This document shows positions 47,256 to 57,223 of a stretch of 64,000 nt of DNA, piece by piece. The stretch comes from a bacterium. Its GTDB lineage: Bacteria; Bacillota; Bacilli; Lactobacillales; Streptococcaceae. The notes below the pieces were generated by a model that had not been told where the DNA came from, did no database searches, and saw only the letters and a program-made list of their open reading frames with translations. Position 1 is the stretch's first letter; each line of letters opens with the position of its first letter. Location: assembly GCA_905221085.1 (NCBI GenBank), contig CAJNBT010000001.1, forward strand, positions 540,252 to 604,251. Reading direction: 5' to 3'. The translations under genes were made by a program, and so were the position numbers.

Positions 47256-49007
47256 TTATTTGTTCAACAGATTCAAATATTCCGTATAACGTTTAAAAAT
47301 ATCTGTATCTTCCAAACCAGCCTCTTTTGCTTGCTGGTAGCGCATTTGAAGATTACTTAAAATATTTTTCTTTTCTTCTGTTACATTCCAATCCTTCATA
47401 GCATAAATTGCCATACGTTCTGTCAAACATTCAAATACATCTATCAATAACTTTTCATTGATATTCCCACTAATACTATCCAATCCCACTCTATAATTAT
47501 AAAGTGATTTATGAATATAGGTAGAATGGTAAGATTCCGCAAATAGTCTATAATTAGTTCTTGTATCTTCAATATTCTTCCCTTTAGGAAAAGAAATACA
47601 TTTAAATAATCTACGAGAAAACAGAATCCCCCAACTTGTTGTAAAAGATAAATCTTTACGTTCTAAGAAAGGTAATTGTTGAATCAATTCCTCTCCAATA
47701 TAATTTCTCTCGTAATAATCATCAAAGAAATGTATCAAATAAACGTTTTGTTCATTATGAAATTCTTTATAATTGGAGACAACAACTTCTGAATCATTCA
47801 GTAAAGCTGCTTTATATAAATCCTCTACATAAGTTGGATCAATCCAATCATCTGAATCTATAAAGGATATAAATTCACCTTGAGAATGTATTATCCCTAC
47901 ATTTCGAGCATCTGATAAGTCCCCATTCTCTCTTTCAAAATAATGAAAACGACGATCTCTATTGACAAATTCCTGGCAAATTTCCTTAGAACCATCCGAT
48001 GAACCATAATTAATTAGCAAAATCTCTATATTTGAATAGGTCTGTTTAGTAATACTATCTAAACACAAACCTAGATAGTTTGCAACATTATAAATTGGGA
48101 CAATTAAACTGATTAATGGCTGTGGATAAGTGACCCTATTTTCAAATTCTGAAACTATTGTTTCATAATTTTTTATCGCATCTGAATATGGAAACTGCTC
48201 TATTCTAAGTGAAACGAGATATTTAAGTTTCTCTAAATAGTAAAAGGTTGCAATTCCCTGACTTTCTGCGCTTTTCAATATCTGTTCATGAATTTGAATC
48301 TCCTGCAAAGCTAGTGATTCAGTAAAATTAAGGGTTATATTTGTTCCGTGCTGACGATAAATATAAGTTGCTTCCTTCACATAAATAATGCTTTGCATTT
48401 TTAAATAAAGATTGAAAAAGAAATATAAGTCCTCTCCGTAGTTAATACTTTCATCAAATTTCTGACTTTCAAGAAGTTCTCTTTTAAAGAGCTTAGAAGC
48501 GATACAGTGAAAATCATGGTTTAATTTTCCTAGTTTAGGAAATTCTTCCAAAAAAACATCACGATTCCGTTTACCAATTCTTAAAAATTCTTCTTCCTGA
48601 CTTGAATAAACTCTCAGATAAAATTTTCCATCCAAATAGTAGGATTTGTAGCTTGAAATAGCCACATCCGCATTATTTTCTCTAAGAGCATTATATAGAA
48701 CTTCTAAATAGTTAAACTCAACCCAGTCATCTGAATCAATAAAAGTGATGTACGCCCCCTCCGAACGTTCGAGTCCTAGATTACGAGCAGAAGACACTCC
48801 GCCATTTTCCTTTTCAATATAGCGAAAACGACTATCACGTTCTGCATACTCCTGACAGATTATTCCCGATGAATCTGTTGAACCATCGTTTACAAGTAAC
48901 ACTTCAAAATTAGTATAACTTTGATTGATTATGCTATCTAAACACTGAGGTAAATAATCTTCTTTATTATAGATAGGAACTATAATACTAATTAATTCAT
49001 TATTCAT
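47256..49007 (-). CDS. glyG: Double GT2-family glycosyltransferase (GlyG position)
   Basis: The 583-residue protein has two complete GT2 (GT-A fold) domains in tandem. The first (about 5-230) has LLVNDGSTDSS and the metal-binding DSDDW (91-95). The second (about 295-530) has DSDDW but carries NYGS at 333-336 where NDGS is expected. It should add sugars to the adhesin glycan. The name follows the gene order used for the PsrP locus of S. pneumoniae TIGR4 (first transferase after secY2) and was not checked. A gap of 137 bases separates it from secY2. Confidence 0.85.
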   Translation of the reverse strand: MNNELISIIVPIYNKEDYLPQCLDSIINQSYTNFEVLLVNDGSTDSSGIICQEYAERDSRFRYIEKENGGVSSARNLGLERSEGAYITFIDSDDWVEFNYLEVLYNALRENNADVAISSYKSYYLDGKFYLRVYSSQEEEFLRIGKRNRDVFLEEFPKLGKLNHDFHCIASKLFKRELLESQKFDESINYGEDLYFFFNLYLKMQSIIYVKEATYIYRQHGTNITLNFTESLALQEIQIHEQILKSAESQGIATFYYLEKLKYLVSLRIEQFPYSDAIKNYETIVSEFENRVTYPQPLISLIVPIYNVANYLGLCLDSITKQTYSNIEILLINYGSSDGSKEICQEFVNRDRRFHYFERENGDLSDARNVGIIHSQGEFISFIDSDDWIDPTYVEDLYKAALLNDSEVVVSNYKEFHNEQNVYLIHFFDDYYERNYIGEELIQQLPFLERKDLSFTTSWGILFSRRLFKCISFPKGKNIEDTRTNYRLFAESYHSTYIHKSLYNYRVGLDSISGNINEKLLIDVFECLTERMAIYAMKDWNVTEEKKNILSNLQMRYQQAKEAGLEDTDIFKRYTEYLNLLNK

Positions 49008-49186
49008 ATTTCCTCCATTTTCGCTAAACTTATATATTATAATTTATAAAACGAAAATCATTTGATAAATTCCATACTCAAAAATCCTATTCATCTAGGC
49101 ATCTACTTTTATAAATTAATAGATAGATAATTCTCCATCAAATAGAATCCCAAAATTTGGAATATTAGACCATCTATCATCCAATC

Positions 49187-50386
49187 TTATTTTTTATTTC
49201 CCAAGCTCTTCATCAATTCAATCATTTCGTCAGGTCTATCTACAGAAAAAATACCATCGTAAATACTATCATCTGAGGATTTCCTAGTATTATCAAACGT
49301 AAAAATTTTTCTTCCTCTATCTCTAGCTTTAGACAAAACATCGAACACCTCAGCTCCATGGTTAATATCTAGATATACAGTCGAATCATCTAACATCCAA
49401 TCAATTCTATTGTGAATGATACTTTGATACAGTGTCACATTTCTATATACTGATAGCTTGGTCAAGTCAGAAGCACAATATACTGGCGCTCCAATGTGGA
49501 AATGCCATTCTGGTAAAGACTTTATTAAATATTCTAAATGCTCTACTTCTAAAACCCATGTCAGAATACAAGCACTCTTCTTAGACTGGCTAGTACGTTC
49601 ATAATAATTTAGATTAAATTTTCTAGATATAATTTCTGTCCAATCTAAATCTCTATAAGTCCACCATAATTCACGTAGTCTAGATATACTATATGTATTC
49701 CACGGCTTATCATGACTAGCATAGTGAACAATTGCAGGTGGATTATCATCCAAACGTTCACATTCTTGACCAAGACGATAAATATCAACACCAACCATAT
49801 AATTATATGCTTCATCTAATGCTAACCAGTTATCCTCAAAGTAAATATTTAAAATACTCTGATCCCCAAGATGAACAGCTTGATTCTTCTCTGCAGCTAA
49901 TTCCAATAAACGATTAACTATGGAATGTTCTTTCCATTTTGCAACATCCATTAGCAAAACTCCAGAATTAAATCCAGATTTTCGTCCCTCATAGACATAA
50001 ACATCATCAACGGCTCCAATATAATGTCCGTTAAAATCTATTTTAAAGAGAGAGGTTAGATCACCTGTTACAATGATATCTGAATCCAGATACAATGCCC
50101 TATCAGAATCAACTACTTCTGTCGCAAAAAATCTAAAGTATGAAGCGTAATTTAAATGTGGTCCTGTTTTATAACCTTCAAAAAGTTCTTTATCCAAGTG
50201 TACATTGTGAATAGTGGAATTCACAACTTCCATTTTTCTTCCCAATAATTTGAACCATTCAGGAGCTATATCACTATTTAAAATATAAAAATCAACTTCT
50301 GTATTATGACAAAGAATCGATTTAATTGTTGTCTCTAATTGAACTAAATAAGCATTATCTGCTGCTAAGACAATTGATTTTCTCAT
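49187..50386 (-). CDS. glyF: GT8 glycosyltransferase with C-terminal YLDINH module (GlyF position)
   Basis: The N-terminal GT8 domain (about 4-260) starts SIVLAADNAYLVQLETTIKS and has the DxD metal site in LYLDSDIIV, GFNSGVLLMD and the late motif HYASHDKPWN. The C-terminal 110 residues (about 285-395) form the module shared with GtfB and other enzymes here, with VYLDINH near 337-343. It would extend the adhesin glycan using a UDP-sugar. It overlaps the next upstream gene by 4 bases. The letter name is taken from gene order in the known PsrP locus. Confidence 0.83.
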   Translation of the reverse strand: MRKSIVLAADNAYLVQLETTIKSILCHNTEVDFYILNSDIAPEWFKLLGRKMEVVNSTIHNVHLDKELFEGYKTGPHLNYASYFRFFATEVVDSDRALYLDSDIIVTGDLTSLFKIDFNGHYIGAVDDVYVYEGRKSGFNSGVLLMDVAKWKEHSIVNRLLELAAEKNQAVHLGDQSILNIYFEDNWLALDEAYNYMVGVDIYRLGQECERLDDNPPAIVHYASHDKPWNTYSISRLRELWWTYRDLDWTEIISRKFNLNYYERTSQSKKSACILTWVLEVEHLEYLIKSLPEWHFHIGAPVYCASDLTKLSVYRNVTLYQSIIHNRIDWMLDDSTVYLDINHGAEVFDVLSKARDRGRKIFTFDNTRKSSDDSIYDGIFSVDRPDEMIELMKSLGNKK

Positions 50387-51612
50387 GACTTTCCTTTCAT
50401 AAAATTCTTGATCTTTTCTACCATTTCAGCAGGCCTATCATGGTGACAAATTCCAACATAAGACTCTTCAGGTATAGTCAAACAACGTGTATTATCGAAA
50501 GTCAGCATCGGCTTTTCACATTTTTTCACTAAATCATAGACATACATTAATTTCTCATCATGATTCAAATCTAAATAAATATCTACCTCTTTTAAACGTT
50601 TCTCTATTAACAAAGGAAAATCATTAGGATAAAGAGTGACATTATTAAATTTTGATAATCTCAACAGTTCATTTGCCATAAAAGTATGGGCAGTAATGTA
50701 AAAATGTACTTCTGGCAATTGTTCAACTAGATAATCAATTTTTTCTACACACCAAGAATTAGTTAAATTCATACAAGTTAATTTTGGTTTATGAATATCT
50801 GCAGAATAAAAAACATCCTTTTCTTTCCAGCTAGATACTATATAGCTCCATTCCATGAAAGAGTATCTCCACCACTCTTCTCTCAGACGCCCTACAGAAA
50901 ATTGATTCCACGGCTTGTCTTGAGAAATATAATGTAAAATTTTAGGAAGCGGATTAATTGATTTTTCCAAAATCCAAGCATGCCCTTGTTCTGCCGCCCC
51001 TCTATCAAATCCTATTTGGTAATTAAAAGTTTCATTAATTTCAATATAGGAATCAAAGAACAACATATTTAAAATAGATTGATCTCCTTCTCCCACATTT
51101 TCATGCTCTTTTTCTGTCAAATCAATTAATTTTTGACGAATATTTTCAGTCTGCCATTTTTTATTATTTATTAATAATACTCCAGCATTAAAACCAATTC
51201 CAGCACCAAAACAAGAACGAGTTGCAGCTAAATAATTTTCACCTAAATCCAACTCAAACAATTCTTCCAAATCATCTGTTACCAGTAAATCACTGTCTAA
51301 ATATAAAACTTTATCTTCTGTTACAAAATTTGGAATATAATAACGAGCAAATGTCATATGATTGATATGTGGCAGTTTATTTGACCAGTTCATTTGAAAC
51401 TGTGGTCCAATTAACTTACAATCAATCAAATCTCCTCCCATCTCTTGAATATACATTCTTAATCTACTGAACCATTCTCGAGGAATGTCCTTGTTTAGTA
51501 CATAAATTTTTAAACGACTATTGTGTCTACAGATTGATTTCATAGCCGTTTCAATTTGTCGAATATAAGCATAATCACCTGCAAATACTACTGCGCGTTT
51601 GGTATTTCCCAT
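50383..51612 (-). CDS. glyE: GT8 glycosyltransferase with C-terminal module (GlyE position)
   Basis: A 409-residue protein with a GT8 domain (about 6-265) that has AVVFAGDYAYIRQIETAMKS, LYLDSDLLV (DxD), GFNAGVLLINN and HYISQDKPWN. The C-terminal module (about 285-405) has IYLDLNH near 345. GlyE of S. pneumoniae is reported as a galactosyltransferase of the PsrP glycan, and the same role is plausible here but depends on orthology I infer from position. It overlaps the GlyF-position gene by 4 bases (ATGA). Confidence 0.83.
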   Translation of the reverse strand: MGNTKRAVVFAGDYAYIRQIETAMKSICRHNSRLKIYVLNKDIPREWFSRLRMYIQEMGGDLIDCKLIGPQFQMNWSNKLPHINHMTFARYYIPNFVTEDKVLYLDSDLLVTDDLEELFELDLGENYLAATRSCFGAGIGFNAGVLLINNKKWQTENIRQKLIDLTEKEHENVGEGDQSILNMLFFDSYIEINETFNYQIGFDRGAAEQGHAWILEKSINPLPKILHYISQDKPWNQFSVGRLREEWWRYSFMEWSYIVSSWKEKDVFYSADIHKPKLTCMNLTNSWCVEKIDYLVEQLPEVHFYITAHTFMANELLRLSKFNNVTLYPNDFPLLIEKRLKEVDIYLDLNHDEKLMYVYDLVKKCEKPMLTFDNTRCLTIPEESYVGICHHDRPAEMVEKIKNFMKGKS

Positions 51613-51797
51613 TTTAAATCCTTATCATTTATTCTAACTAACATTATTTATTGCCCTACAAACATGAAACTAAGATATTTATTTCATCGTCTTTAAACAA
51701 AAATCAGAAACAATCTACTTACTTAATCATAAAATAAATTTAAAATTTCTTTAATTCAACATACCGTATCTGTTTATGCTTTATTTTTGTCCAATTC

Positions 51798-54242
51798 TTA
51801 GTTTAATATCTTAGAAACAATCTGACTATTATAGGTTTCATCCTCAATAAATTCAATATCTTGGTCAAAATTATACTCTGCTGTATGCTTATGTGAAAAT
51901 TTAACCTTGGTTTTAGCCTCCATTTTCATCCACTCATACTCTGAATCAATATGACCAATATCTAAGACTTGGTATCCCTTTTGACTTAAACGATAAGCTA
52001 AAACTTTTGCTGTAGGACCTAACATACACAAAATCAAGCGATCAGTTGCATACTTTTCAATTTCTTGTTCAATTTCATGAACTCTAGAAAAAGCACTGTG
52101 AGAAGGACAAATAATTCGCTTAATAGAATTTGCCTCATCGAACAAATCATTCCCCACGCCTGAACGAGAAGTCGCACCTTCAACTATCAGTAAATCACGG
52201 TTTTCCCAGATACTTTTCAATTTTCTAAATTGAGTTTTAGCTTGACTCTTGTCTTCAAAATCGATATAAGGGCGAGATACAAAGGTTGAGCCATACCATG
52301 AATTACTACATAGTTCTCTGTAAAAATCCATATAATGATCCATGTGTTCTTTCCAAAATGGAATTGCCCAAGATGTAAATCTGAAACGATCTGTAAAGGC
52401 GTCAGGAAGGCACACAACTAATTCTTCTCGACTTTCTTGTCCGATGATATCTCTCATAGTCGAGACCAACTCTTCATCATAATCCTGGTATGGAATCGAA
52501 TGCCCTGCAAGCATATTAATTTCTCCATCCCCAAAACGAACCAAAGAAGACTTGTTCTCAATAATATAATCTAAGGTTTCATCTATCCCTTTTACTTGAA
52601 TCGGATCTAGCTGTTTCCCTAGAATTTCATTATTTATTAATTTCTGTAAATCAGCCAACATTCTTTCAGGATGTTCACTTGAATACAACCTTTGACCATT
52701 ATTCCCATTTTGAGATTTATAAAAAGCTAGTATCGGTTTAGATAGACGAGTCATTTCTGAAACAATATCGGCTGTTGATGTCAGTAGATTGATATCTAAA
52801 TAAACATCCATCTTTTCCTTCAACTCTTCTAGCTTATCTCTAGAAATTACTGGATAGAGCTGAATATTAGGATAACGATTAGACAAATCATATAATTTTG
52901 GCCCCATAGCTGTCCAAGCAGCAACTTGAAAAACAACATTAGGTAAGTGTTCAGCCAAATAATCCAGTTGTTCAATATCCTGAGAACCCGTAAACGTTAA
53001 ACAAGTCAAACTTGGGAGTTGTTTAAAGCAGGTTAGATGTCCATTTTTCTTAAAATCTTTAATTACATCAATCATAAAGGAAACTTTCCCATTTTCAAAA
53101 ACGATTTGTCCTAAATCTCCGTGTTGAGTCGATTGAAAAGCTACTAGCGTTTTTTCTTGTTCTTGCAAAGATTTTAAAAAGTTCTCATCTGCACTACCAT
53201 GATTGATATCCAAATAAAGATTTGTTGACTTTTTCAGCTTATCTAAGACAGGAGGAACAATCTGTGGATGCAATCTCACATTATCATGCACAGCTAATTT
53301 TGTTAGTTCATCTCCCATATCCGTCCAAGCCGCAATATGAAATACCACATCTGGTAGGGCTGTAACTAACTCTTCTATTCCTTCTAAATCTTGGGAATTA
53401 GTTAAGGTTAGACAAGAAAATTCTCTATCTATAGGGGGCAAGAGTTCAAATTCTCCCAAATGATGTTGTAAAATATGGCTCCACTCTAAATCATGGAATT
53501 CCCACCATAAATCACGATAACGATTGGCTATCAAGGTAGTCCAGGGTTTTCTGTAGGTCGTAAAATGAATCACCACTGGTTTATCACTAAAAGTTAGATG
53601 TTCCTGCCAATTATTATACAAAGCAACCACATCATGTCCTACTTGTAAATTATAAGCTCTACCTAGCTCTAACCAATCATCTTGCAAGACCTGATTGAAA
53701 ATCGTTTGATCACCATTAAAATGTTCAAAACGACCTTCTTCAACTTCTTTCGTTGTTAGGATAGACTGTTCAATTAGTCGTTCTTTTAGTTTCTCTTGAC
53801 GCCATTTTTCATTATTGATTAGTAGAACACCAGTATTAAAACCTTGACCATTTGCATCTCTAATCGCTGCTATATAACGTTCTTCTATATCCTGCTCAAA
53901 TAGATTATCTAATTTATCATTGATAAGCAAGTCACAATCTAAATACAAAACCGTATCTTCTTGTATATAATCTGGGATAAAATATCTAGCATAAGCAATC
54001 GAACTAATGTGAGCTTGTTTTGTCCAATTCTGAAATACAGTCTGTTCAGGTAGTTTAACATCGATAATCTCACTACCTAACATGCGAGCTATTTTTCGTG
54101 GTTTGCGAAACCAATCTGGCATAATATCTTGATTTAAAATATAAATCTTAACATTTCGATTGTGGTATAGAATAGACTTTATGGTTGTTTCTAACTGCGT
54201 GGTGTAATTACGATCACCTGCTAATACAATTGTTTTGTTCAT
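51798..54242 (-). CDS. glyD: Multidomain glycosyltransferase: GT8, two YLDINH modules, GT-D (DUF1792)
   Basis: The 814-residue protein has four parts. A GT8 domain (about 1-260) has LYLDCD at 99-104. Two copies of the module follow, with LYLDINH at 342-348 and VYLDINL at 480-486. A C-terminal GT-D/DUF1792 domain (about 545-814) has RFGDGEINML, whose D-x-E is the metal/donor motif of GT-D enzymes such as Dgt1, and VLDIGHIDSEYEWMK near the end. Two catalytic domains suggest it adds two sugars. The second module has lost the histidine of the signature. The name is taken from gene order. Confidence 0.83.
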   Translation of the reverse strand: MNKTIVLAGDRNYTTQLETTIKSILYHNRNVKIYILNQDIMPDWFRKPRKIARMLGSEIIDVKLPEQTVFQNWTKQAHISSIAYARYFIPDYIQEDTVLYLDCDLLINDKLDNLFEQDIEERYIAAIRDANGQGFNTGVLLINNEKWRQEKLKERLIEQSILTTKEVEEGRFEHFNGDQTIFNQVLQDDWLELGRAYNLQVGHDVVALYNNWQEHLTFSDKPVVIHFTTYRKPWTTLIANRYRDLWWEFHDLEWSHILQHHLGEFELLPPIDREFSCLTLTNSQDLEGIEELVTALPDVVFHIAAWTDMGDELTKLAVHDNVRLHPQIVPPVLDKLKKSTNLYLDINHGSADENFLKSLQEQEKTLVAFQSTQHGDLGQIVFENGKVSFMIDVIKDFKKNGHLTCFKQLPSLTCLTFTGSQDIEQLDYLAEHLPNVVFQVAAWTAMGPKLYDLSNRYPNIQLYPVISRDKLEELKEKMDVYLDINLLTSTADIVSEMTRLSKPILAFYKSQNGNNGQRLYSSEHPERMLADLQKLINNEILGKQLDPIQVKGIDETLDYIIENKSSLVRFGDGEINMLAGHSIPYQDYDEELVSTMRDIIGQESREELVVCLPDAFTDRFRFTSWAIPFWKEHMDHYMDFYRELCSNSWYGSTFVSRPYIDFEDKSQAKTQFRKLKSIWENRDLLIVEGATSRSGVGNDLFDEANSIKRIICPSHSAFSRVHEIEQEIEKYATDRLILCMLGPTAKVLAYRLSQKGYQVLDIGHIDSEYEWMKMEAKTKVKFSHKHTAEYNFDQDIEFIEDETYNSQIVSKILN

Positions 54243-54251
54243 TTCATTCCC

Positions 54252-55262
54252 TTAATCAATTCCCAAGTGATAGATTGAATCTACCAATAACTTTTTAGTG
54301 AAATAGCCCTCTTTTAACAGATAACTAAAAGTCTTGATACGATTCGTCATTTCTTGATATTCTTGTAGATTTATTTTATCAACTATCTCATGAACTTCTT
54401 CCAGACTATCCGCCACAAAGCCCAAGCCTTGATCTACTATAAATTTAGCAGTTGATAAGCTGCTCGGTACAATGACTGGGATACCAGCTGTTAGATAGGT
54501 ACTAACCTTATGAGATATATTTAAAGTATAGTATTGGTTACTTTCTCCATCATTTTGATGCGTTCCCCAGACAAGACCAAATCCACCCTTTGATAATTCT
54601 AACAACAATTCCTCATCTTTTTTCCATCCTTCGATGCTGAGATTTCTAGCACTGGAACTCGCTTCTCCTTTATTTGAAAATACTCTTAAAGGCGTATCTT
54701 GAGACCAATTTTGTAAGTCTGGAAAACGCTCTAAACTTCCTGCAAAAAAAAGTTCTTTTTTAAAAATCGGAGTGTATAAGGATAAATCATGAGGATGATC
54801 CCACATCCCTTGAATGAGAATCTTCTTTGTTGTCAAACCTTCTTCTATCAGGCGTTCTTTCATCTGTTCAGATGGAACAATCAAAACATCCGATAGATTA
54901 TACATATACATATACTCTTTCATGAGATAATAGTTACTATCAAACATAAGAGGGACAACATCATGAATAAAACAAATAATCTTTACTTGCATATCCTTTA
55001 GCTTATCAAACAAGAGACGATCAAATTCAAATCCGTTCCAGGTAGGAGATTGAAAGACTAGGATATCTCCAATTGAAATACTGGCCATGATGCCATCCAG
55101 ACGTTTATTCATTTCAGAAGGACTATCTGAAGCAATATTGTAAAAATAGATACCAACTTCTCTAAATCCCAGTTGGCTGGCAATCTTTTGAACAGCATTT
55201 TGCGCTAAGATAACCGTACTATCACCAGCCATGCCGTATAAATTTGTTAAATGTAGTTTCAT
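54252..55262 (-). CDS. gtf3: Gtf3-type glucosyltransferase, second step of adhesin glycosylation
   Basis: Gtf3 adds glucose to the protein-bound GlcNAc laid down by GtfA/GtfB. The 336-residue GT-B enzyme starts [23 protein letters not shown] and contains [16 protein letters not shown]. It has the hinge segment [12 protein letters not shown] and a donor-site region with FGLVWGT and [17 protein letters not shown]. Family length and motifs are intact. It lies 9 bases upstream of the GlyD-position gene on the same strand, and the transferase scar is just upstream of it. Confidence 0.9.
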   Translation of the reverse strand: MKLHLTNLYGMAGDSTVILAQNAVQKIASQLGFREVGIYFYNIASDSPSEMNKRLDGIMASISIGDILVFQSPTWNGFEFDRLLFDKLKDMQVKIICFIHDVVPLMFDSNYYLMKEYMYMYNLSDVLIVPSEQMKERLIEEGLTTKKILIQGMWDHPHDLSLYTPIFKKELFFAGSLERFPDLQNWSQDTPLRVFSNKGEASSSARNLSIEGWKKDEELLLELSKGGFGLVWGTHQNDGESNQYYTLNISHKVSTYLTAGIPVIVPSSLSTAKFIVDQGLGFVADSLEEVHEIVDKINLQEYQEMTNRIKTFSYLLKEGYFTKKLLVDSIYHLGID

Positions 55263-55290
55263 ATTGTATTATCTCATTTTTTATTAATAT

Positions 55291-55716
55291 TTACGGAAGT
55301 AAAGATAATTTTTCTATCATCCTTCTATAAATCTCCGTAGACTGCATATTTTGTTCTTCTAATTTTGCTACTACTCTTTGTAATCTATTTTTATAAATCA
55401 AAATATGATTGGTCAAGTCATAATTCAAACTTGCTAAAATAGCTAGCTTTTCTTCCCTAGCCTCGATTTCATCATGTATACGCTTTTCACTCCATATATT
55501 TGATAAAGTACCAGATAAACCAATACGGTACCAATAAATATAACTGTTTAAATAGACAACCCGTGAAACTCTTAGAAGTAACTTCCCTTCATTATGAACT
55601 ATACTATTCGTCGAAACATTATTGCAAATAAGACAACCTGCTCCAATAGTCACTCCTTTTAAAATTGTAATATCACTTCCTATCCAGCAATCTCTTACAA
55701 CTCTAATCTGGACAAT
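55291..55716 (-). pseudogene. Chimeric scar: acetyltransferase fragment joined to a GT2 C-terminal fragment
   Basis: The frame reads IVQIRVVRDCWIGSDITILK and then GVTIGAGCLIC, a hexapeptide-repeat acyltransferase piece like residues 105-140 of the 57224-58102 product. It then passes without a stop into VVYLNSYIYWYRIGLSGTLS and NIWSEKRIHDEIEAREEKLA, a piece of a GT2 C-terminal domain like that of the 58092-60185 product. No ATG with a ribosome binding site precedes it, and an in-frame TGA lies just upstream. It is best read as a deletion joint between two former genes, in the position of glyC of the reference locus. Confidence 0.75.
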
Positions 55717-55856
55717 CGTTCACTGCCACTACTTATTTCTCTTAATACCTAAATCACTTGATAAAATTCATGCAAGTATTTATTCTATTTAGCAAAGTAT
55801 TAAAAGGAAGATATAGGTTGCACTTTACATCTTTCCATGATAATAAAAATCACGTT

Positions 55857-57038
55857 TTATTTGATACCTTTTAAAAAATCCACCATGTCCTGAGGTTTAT
55901 CATGTAAAAATATGTGATCCACATGATACGGATTAGCTACATTATCAAATGTTAGAATTGTTTTCTTAGCCTCTTGAACCCATTCTAAAACATCAGGAAA
56001 TTTAAATTCATGATTAATATCTAAATAAACATCACATTCTTCAATCATTTTCTTGCACATCCACCTCATGACAGTTGGATGTAACTTAATATTCTCATAA
56101 CTAGCTAAACTTCTAAGAATTTCTCCCATTTCTGTAAAAGTTAAAACATGAATTTCATAATCAGGTAAATTTTTAGATAAATAATCAATTTGTTCCAATT
56201 GCTGACTACCTGTAATTACCAATGCTTGATGTTTATATTCTTTTACAACTAATTCTTCCTGACTATTAATTTGAGCCCATTCTAATTGACTATATTGCCA
56301 CCAAACTTCTCGTAAACGACCAACTGAATAAGTGTTCCACGGTTTATCAGCTGATAGATAATGTATAATAGCAGGGAGTGGAGACAATGGTAAATCAAAA
56401 ATAAAATATTGTCCTCTGTTATCAGCGACCTGATCATACCCAATCTGAAAATTATAAATGTCATCTAACAGTACATAATTTTTACCTATTACGATATTCA
56501 AAACAGTTTGATCTGCCTCTGGTAAATGTTCATGCTCACTTTCAGTAATATCGATTAGTTTCTGCTGAATTGAATTTTCCTTCCAATAAGCATTATTAAT
56601 CAATAGGACCCCTGCATTAAATCTATCTTCTAGACCATAGATTACTTTAGCTGCAGCTAAAGGTTTATTAGTTAAATCTATAGAAAACAACTCTGTCAAA
56701 TCACGAGTAACTACCAAGTCACAATCTAGGTATAAAACAATATCTTCTGAAACAAAACTTGGAATAAAATAACGAGCATAAGTCATAAAATTAATATGCT
56801 GTCCTACTGGAGGTAGCCTCCAACTTTGCATATTACCTTGAAACATCTTGATATCTACTATATCACTATTGCGATATGACATTTTTTCCCTGGTAGAAAT
56901 AAACCATTCTTGTGGAATATCCTGATTAAAAATATAAACTTTGATATCGCTATTATGATAACAAATAGATTTCAAAGTTGTTTCAATCTGACGAATATAA
57001 CCATAATCTCCTGCAAGTACAATTGCTCTTTTATTCAT
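55857..57038 (-). CDS. GT8 glycosyltransferase with C-terminal YLDINH module
   Basis: A 393-residue protein. The GT8 domain (about 4-262) has AIVLAGDYGYIRQIETTLKS, LYLDCDLVV (DxD), RFNAGVLLINN and HYLSADKPWN. The C-terminal module (about 275-390) has TGSQQLEQIDYLSKNLPDY and VYLDINH near 337. It should act on the adhesin glycan. It may be the counterpart of glyB in the reference PsrP locus, but I could not confirm this. Gaps of about 200 bases on both sides, with no gene, mark old rearrangements. Confidence 0.82.
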   Translation of the reverse strand: MNKRAIVLAGDYGYIRQIETTLKSICYHNSDIKVYIFNQDIPQEWFISTREKMSYRNSDIVDIKMFQGNMQSWRLPPVGQHINFMTYARYFIPSFVSEDIVLYLDCDLVVTRDLTELFSIDLTNKPLAAAKVIYGLEDRFNAGVLLINNAYWKENSIQQKLIDITESEHEHLPEADQTVLNIVIGKNYVLLDDIYNFQIGYDQVADNRGQYFIFDLPLSPLPAIIHYLSADKPWNTYSVGRLREVWWQYSQLEWAQINSQEELVVKEYKHQALVITGSQQLEQIDYLSKNLPDYEIHVLTFTEMGEILRSLASYENIKLHPTVMRWMCKKMIEECDVYLDINHEFKFPDVLEWVQEAKKTILTFDNVANPYHVDHIFLHDKPQDMVDFLKGIK

Positions 57039-57223
57039 TTATCACTCCTACATCTTTATTTCAATCGATATCCTGTTTGAAAATAAATATCATAAAATTA
57101 TCTAAGATAAATAGTGCCAAATTCGATCTCAACTTTTCCATTGCGGTTATTAAACTTATTTAATCAAACTTACATACAGCATAAGTAACAATCGAAGATC
57201 CAATTAAACTAATATCCAGACAC

